A program made the position numbers and the translations under genes. This document shows positions 22,418-22,939 of a stretch of 22,939 nt of DNA, one piece after another (the first letter of the stretch is position 1; each line of letters starts with the position of its first letter). The stretch is from positions 1 to 22,939 of the forward strand of contig CAYGYX010000034.1 in the NCBI GenBank assembly GCA_964354255.1. Direction: 5' to 3'. The notes below the pieces were generated by a model. It was not told the DNA's origin. It saw only the letters and a list, made by a program, of their open reading frames with translations, and searched no databases. The DNA is from VGBK01 sp964354255. Its GTDB lineage: Bacteria; Actinomycetota; Acidimicrobiia; Spongiisociales; UBA11373.

Positions 22418-22939
22418 CCATCACTGCCGACGCCCCTTCCGCCACCGCCGCGGTCACCCCGGCGAGCCGGGTGCGGAGGCTCGGCACCGAGCGCCCCGGC
22501 AAAGCCGCGCTGCGGCACAAGAACCGCGGCATCTGGCGGGAGATCACCTGGGGGGAATACTGGGACCAGGTGGAGACCTTCGGGCACGCCCTGCTCTCCT
22601 CGGGCATCGAGGAGGGAGACCGGGTGGCCATCCACGCGGAGAACCGCCCCGAGTGGCTCTTCACCGACATCGGGACCATCTCGGTGCGGGCGGTGTGCAT
22701 GGGCCTGTACCCGACCAACCCCACCGCCGAGGTGCGCTACCTGTTGCAGAACTCGGGGTCGCGCCTCCTGGTGGTCGAGGACCAGGAGCAGGCGGACAAG
22801 GTGCTGGAGATCCCCGCCGCCGAGCTGCCCTTGCTGGAGCGCATCGTCTACATCGAGCAGCGGGGCGTCGACCGCTATCGCGACCCGCGCCTGGTGTCCT
22901 GGGACGCCTTCCTGGAGGAAGGGCGGGCCCACCGCGCCG
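22414..22939 (+). CDS. fadD: Long-chain-type acyl-CoA ligase (AMP-binding), 3' end outside window
   Basis: The first 175 codons of an adenylate-forming acyl-CoA synthetase; the frame is open at the window end. The visible part matches the N-terminus of FadD15-like ligases: R-P-G-K-A-A-L-R, W-R-E-I-T-W-G-E-Y-W-D-Q-V, G-D-R-V-A-I-H-A-E-N-R-P-E-W-L, the small-residue-rich G-L-Y-P-T-N-P-T-A-E-V-R-Y-L-L-Q-N-S-G-S and V-V-E-D-Q-E-Q. The phosphate-binding S-G-T-T-G-x-P-K motif lies beyond the window. GTG at 22414 overlaps the livG stop (GTGA). It would activate an imported acid with ATP and CoA; the substrate is unknown. It starts too close to the edge to show its full length (usually about 600 aa). 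Confidence 0.88.
   Translation, partial: MTITADAPSATAAVTPASRVRRLGTERPGKAALRHKNRGIWREITWGEYWDQVETFGHALLSSGIEEGDRVAIHAENRPEWLFTDIGTISVRAVCMGLYPTNPTAEVRYLLQNSGSRLLVVEDQEQADKVLEIPAAELPLLERIVYIEQRGVDRYRDPRLVSWDAFLEEGRAHRA

Overview
The window is GC-rich DNA with dense coding, GTG/TTG starts, 4-nt start/stop overlaps and a WhiB gene. This points to an Actinomycetota genome. The Thr-rich lipoprotein linkers, the mutase/succinyl-CoA ligase cluster and the Liv/acyl-CoA-ligase cluster would fit the class Acidimicrobiia, but that placement is inference. Two runs of exactly 100 N (1783-1882, 7122-7221) are scaffold gaps of unknown true size. Both lie in or beside repetitive DNA, so this is a draft or metagenome-derived assembly.

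Layout. 2-1336: C-terminal majority of a DUF4349-type lipoprotein. 1387-2142 (minus): an 11-residue-repeat coiled-coil protein and a small two-TM membrane protein, separated by the first gap. 2149-2493: non-coding, hairpin-rich. 2494-5585: B12-binding methylmalonyl-CoA mutase subunit, sucC, sucD and udk on one strand. 5586-5829: terminator-like hairpin and five 20-bp tandem repeats running straight into folD (5830-6687). 6883-10215 (minus): two secreted lipoproteins with Thr-rich linkers. One is built from about eight Cys-rich repeats and holds the second gap. The other is a duplicated-domain protein interrupted by two compensating frameshifts. 10414-12167: plsY and a membrane glycosyltransferase, overlapping by 4 nt. 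12191-12601 (minus): FlK-type hotdog thioesterase. 12807-13082: HU. 13167-13553 (minus): SCP2 protein. 13771-17112: sdhCAB. 17326-17628: whiB. 17625-20590 (minus): htrA, a zincin-type metalloprotease and ahpE, probably one transcript. 20793-22939: livF, livG and the start of an acyl-CoA ligase, each overlapping the next by GTGA.

How the genes fit together. The mutase subunit and SucCD would convert methylmalonyl-CoA to succinyl-CoA and then succinate with ATP formation; SdhCAB would oxidise succinate into the quinone pool. The mutase catalytic subunit is not in the window. The Liv-type ATPases plus acyl-CoA ligase suggest uptake and activation of an organic acid. The htrA/zincin/ahpE block looks like envelope protein quality control with peroxide defence.

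Most unusual signals: (1) a perfect 17-nt inverted repeat upstream of whiB, one arm filling the -35/-10 spacer of a near-consensus promoter; (2) the Cys-rich repeat lipoprotein, where two extra cysteines appear together in the later repeats; (3) tandem 20-bp repeats, each carrying a Shine-Dalgarno-like core, ending at the folD start codon; (4) the hendecad protein.
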